Positions 62,691-64,000 of a DNA stretch of 64,000 bases are shown one piece after another (within the stretch, counting starts at the first letter, position 1; each line of letters begins with the position of its first letter). Location of the stretch: assembly GCF_001400735.1 (NCBI RefSeq), contig NZ_LJPW01000125.1, positions 40,296 to 104,295 on the forward strand, read 5' to 3'. This DNA comes from Pseudomonas caricapapayae (lineage in GTDB: Bacteria > Pseudomonadota > Gammaproteobacteria > Pseudomonadales > Pseudomonadaceae). A program made the translations under genes and the position numbers. The notes under the pieces were generated by a model. The model searched no databases. It saw only the letters and a list, made by a program, of their open reading frames with translations, and was not told the origin of the DNA.

Positions 62691-64000
62691 ACAGGTATAT
62701 CCTCTGCTACTTCCAGAGTCGGTGTGCCAATTCTGCTTGATGCCTTCACTTCAAGCTCCACAGCAGCCAAACCATCGATAGCAGTATCGCCTCTTGTGCC
62801 AAGCTCCATCTGAAACAGATAGCTTCTATCGTCCTCGCCAGGATTGATCAGAGTGACCGGGTACCAGATTTGCAGCTCCAAATATGTTGCGTCCATGTCG
62901 AGCGGCACCCAGGTTTCCCAGATGAGGTCTTCATTTTCAGGTGGCATGAGAGGATAAGTGAAATCTTCACTTGCCTCGCCAGCTGGCTTGTTGGTAAGCA
63001 TCCCGAACTGTTCGGCCTTCCTGAATTGCCCACGGTCCAGAAAAGCTTGATGCAGTGCGTCGTCTATTTTTTCTATAGGTAGCACGCCCCATGGTCGCTT
63101 GCTGCTCACTATGTTGAAGTGCACGGACTCCCCGCGTACCAGATTTGGCAAGCGTACTTGTACTCCAGCGCCATTTTGTACCGCTACGCTGTAGTAATCG
63201 CCTTTGCCAAGATAACGATTCTCATAGTGCACGGTGCTTTTGACATGAATCTGCGGAGACAATTGAATTTCTATCAATGCGCGTACATCGTCACTCTTGC
63301 CTTTGGCAGTCTTGGGGTAGCGATAGTCTAAGGTTTTCGACCAACAGCACTTGCGTAGCCACCAGCCCACGCTGTCTTGCTTGAAATAACTCAAAGCCAT
63401 CGTAGTAAAAAGATATATAGAACCTATTACGAGCAGCGCCACACTGAACCATGGGCTCATCGCAACAATTGTGAAGACGCTTGCAGGGGACAACCCGGCC
63501 ATCAATTGAAAAGTTGAGCCTACTCCCATTGCGAATATAGAAATGCCCTTTACAATAATCGCGTCCTTTTCCTCTGATGTTTTCGCTGCGTAGAAATCAT
63601 TTCTGACATCAAATAGTTCAAGCGTAACCGCCGCCAGCCCAAACCCACCCATAGCCACCATCGAAACCCTGAACCCACGTATGGCATCACCCCATGCGAG
63701 ATTTCCCTTCGCCCTCCAATAACCCGCAGAGCGATCCAGAATCCCCACATTCTTGCCATCAATCAGCACCGGCGTTGCATCCCTGATCACCGCCCAAGGC
63801 GCTTCAACAAATACCGCCATCAACAGGTTCAAGCTATACCCCAACCCATACGCAACCTTGCCGATGTCCTTGGCACTGAAGTCTCCATCCCGAGTCAGGT
63901 CGCGATAGGTTAAGGCGGTGTTGATGAAGTTGAGCATGATCACGCCCCAGGTGATCGAGCCGGCAATCCCTCCCAGTCCATCGAGCCAGCGCCTGGCGGT
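62687..64000 (-). CDS. T6SS effector, VasX/BTH_I2691 family, C-terminal part (partial)
   Basis: The frame is open to the window edge: 437 residues are visible and the N-terminus lies outside (a GTG at 63943 is internal). It holds four or five hydrophobic helices (NLLMAVFVEAPWAVIRDATP, SMVAMGGFGLAAVTLELFDV, GISIFAMGVGSTFQLMAGLS, WFSVALLVIGSIYLFTTMAL), then a beta-rich C-terminal domain of about 190 residues. The layout fits the C-terminal half of VasX-like effectors, delivered by T6SS and able to make pores in target membranes. Family by recognition, not search. Overlaps the probable immunity gene. Confidence 0.65.
   Translation of the reverse strand, partial: TARRWLDGLGGIAGSITWGVIMLNFINTALTYRDLTRDGDFSAKDIGKVAYGLGYSLNLLMAVFVEAPWAVIRDATPVLIDGKNVGILDRSAGYWRAKGNLAWGDAIRGFRVSMVAMGGFGLAAVTLELFDVRNDFYAAKTSEEKDAIIVKGISIFAMGVGSTFQLMAGLSPASVFTIVAMSPWFSVALLVIGSIYLFTTMALSYFKQDSVGWWLRKCCWSKTLDYRYPKTAKGKSDDVRALIEIQLSPQIHVKSTVHYENRYLGKGDYYSVAVQNGAGVQVRLPNLVRGESVHFNIVSSKRPWGVLPIEKIDDALHQAFLDRGQFRKAEQFGMLTNKPAGEASEDFTYPLMPPENEDLIWETWVPLDMDATYLELQIWYPVTLINPGEDDRSYLFQMELGTRGDTAIDGLAAVELEVKASSRIGTPTLEVAEDIPV

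Noticed and set aside
1..64000. CRISPR arrays, tRNA or rRNA genes, complete insertion sequences
   Set aside because: I found no regularly spaced repeats, no cloverleaf-like genes and no transposase frame by reading; a covariance or profile search was not possible.

Overview
The window is about 59% GC bacterial chromosome with dense, mostly short-spaced genes. Gene content (FyuA-type siderophore uptake, NorR, QorB with its HxlR-type regulator, PoxB, a second PBP2, NIT-domain chemoreceptor, YoaK, TerC-CBS protein, T6SS cargo effector) and a REP element carrying GTGGGAGCGAAC point to Pseudomonas, most likely the P. syringae complex. That placement is inference from protein families, not a database match. 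I saw no rRNA, tRNA, complete insertion sequence, prophage or CRISPR array.

Layout. 1-5.6 kb: siderophore-type ABC half-transporters (YbtPQ/IrtAB-like), a FyuA-like TonB-dependent receptor and a divergent AraC regulator with a Fur-like palindrome between them. 5.6-16.9 kb: a TonB island with two related large receptors, a private tonB-exbB-exbD operon, a TauA/SsuA-type binding protein without permease or ATPase, a class II aldolase-like protein, and an SCO/PCuAC copper-chaperone pair. 17-27 kb: glutaminase, DUF1615 lipoprotein, DUF1810 protein, ABC exporter, aldo/keto reductase, SDR plus GH15 pair, and an orphan NorR-type sigma-54 activator. 27-35 kb: small DUF proteins, two MFS carriers, MntH, RcnB-like protein, and QorB with its divergent regulator. 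35-44.6 kb: PBP2 paralogue, PoxB, NIT-domain chemoreceptor, chalcone-isomerase-like and DUF3833 proteins, MoaA. 44.9-54 kb: CPA1 antiporter, then a seven-gene minus-strand operon (PotA-, PotB- and PotC-like transport, a three-subunit FAD/[2Fe-2S] oxidoreductase of the HcnABC/opine-oxidase type, PotD-like binding protein) with a divergent IclR regulator. 54-62 kb: chemoreceptor, RlmI-like methyltransferase, YoaK, FKBP, TerC-CBS, GNAT. 62-64 kb: the C-terminal part of a VasX/BTH_I2691-type T6SS effector with a probable membrane immunity protein.

The most striking observation is in the first gene of the oxidoreductase/transport operon. The PotA-type ATPase gene is split by a roughly 213-bp inversion (52879-53091) bounded by a 4-bp inverted microhomology (CGGA/TCCG). 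The first 38 codons lie on the plus strand and the remaining 305 on the minus strand. Flipping the segment on paper restores a full 342-residue ATPase in frame, with its start codon and upstream region. The inversion is therefore either recent or switchable, and in the present orientation the operon has lost its normal 5' end.

Other signals worth attention: three copies of the 9-bp motif TTTCACTGA (one inverted) spaced 35-36 bp apart around the iclR start; a perfect 10-bp inverted repeat upstream of one TonB receptor and a shared ATTTAAAT core in three island promoters; a perfect 12-bp inverted repeat in a 0.6-kb gene-free stretch; a possible folded leader upstream of the NIT chemoreceptor; and the effector/immunity pair at the right edge.
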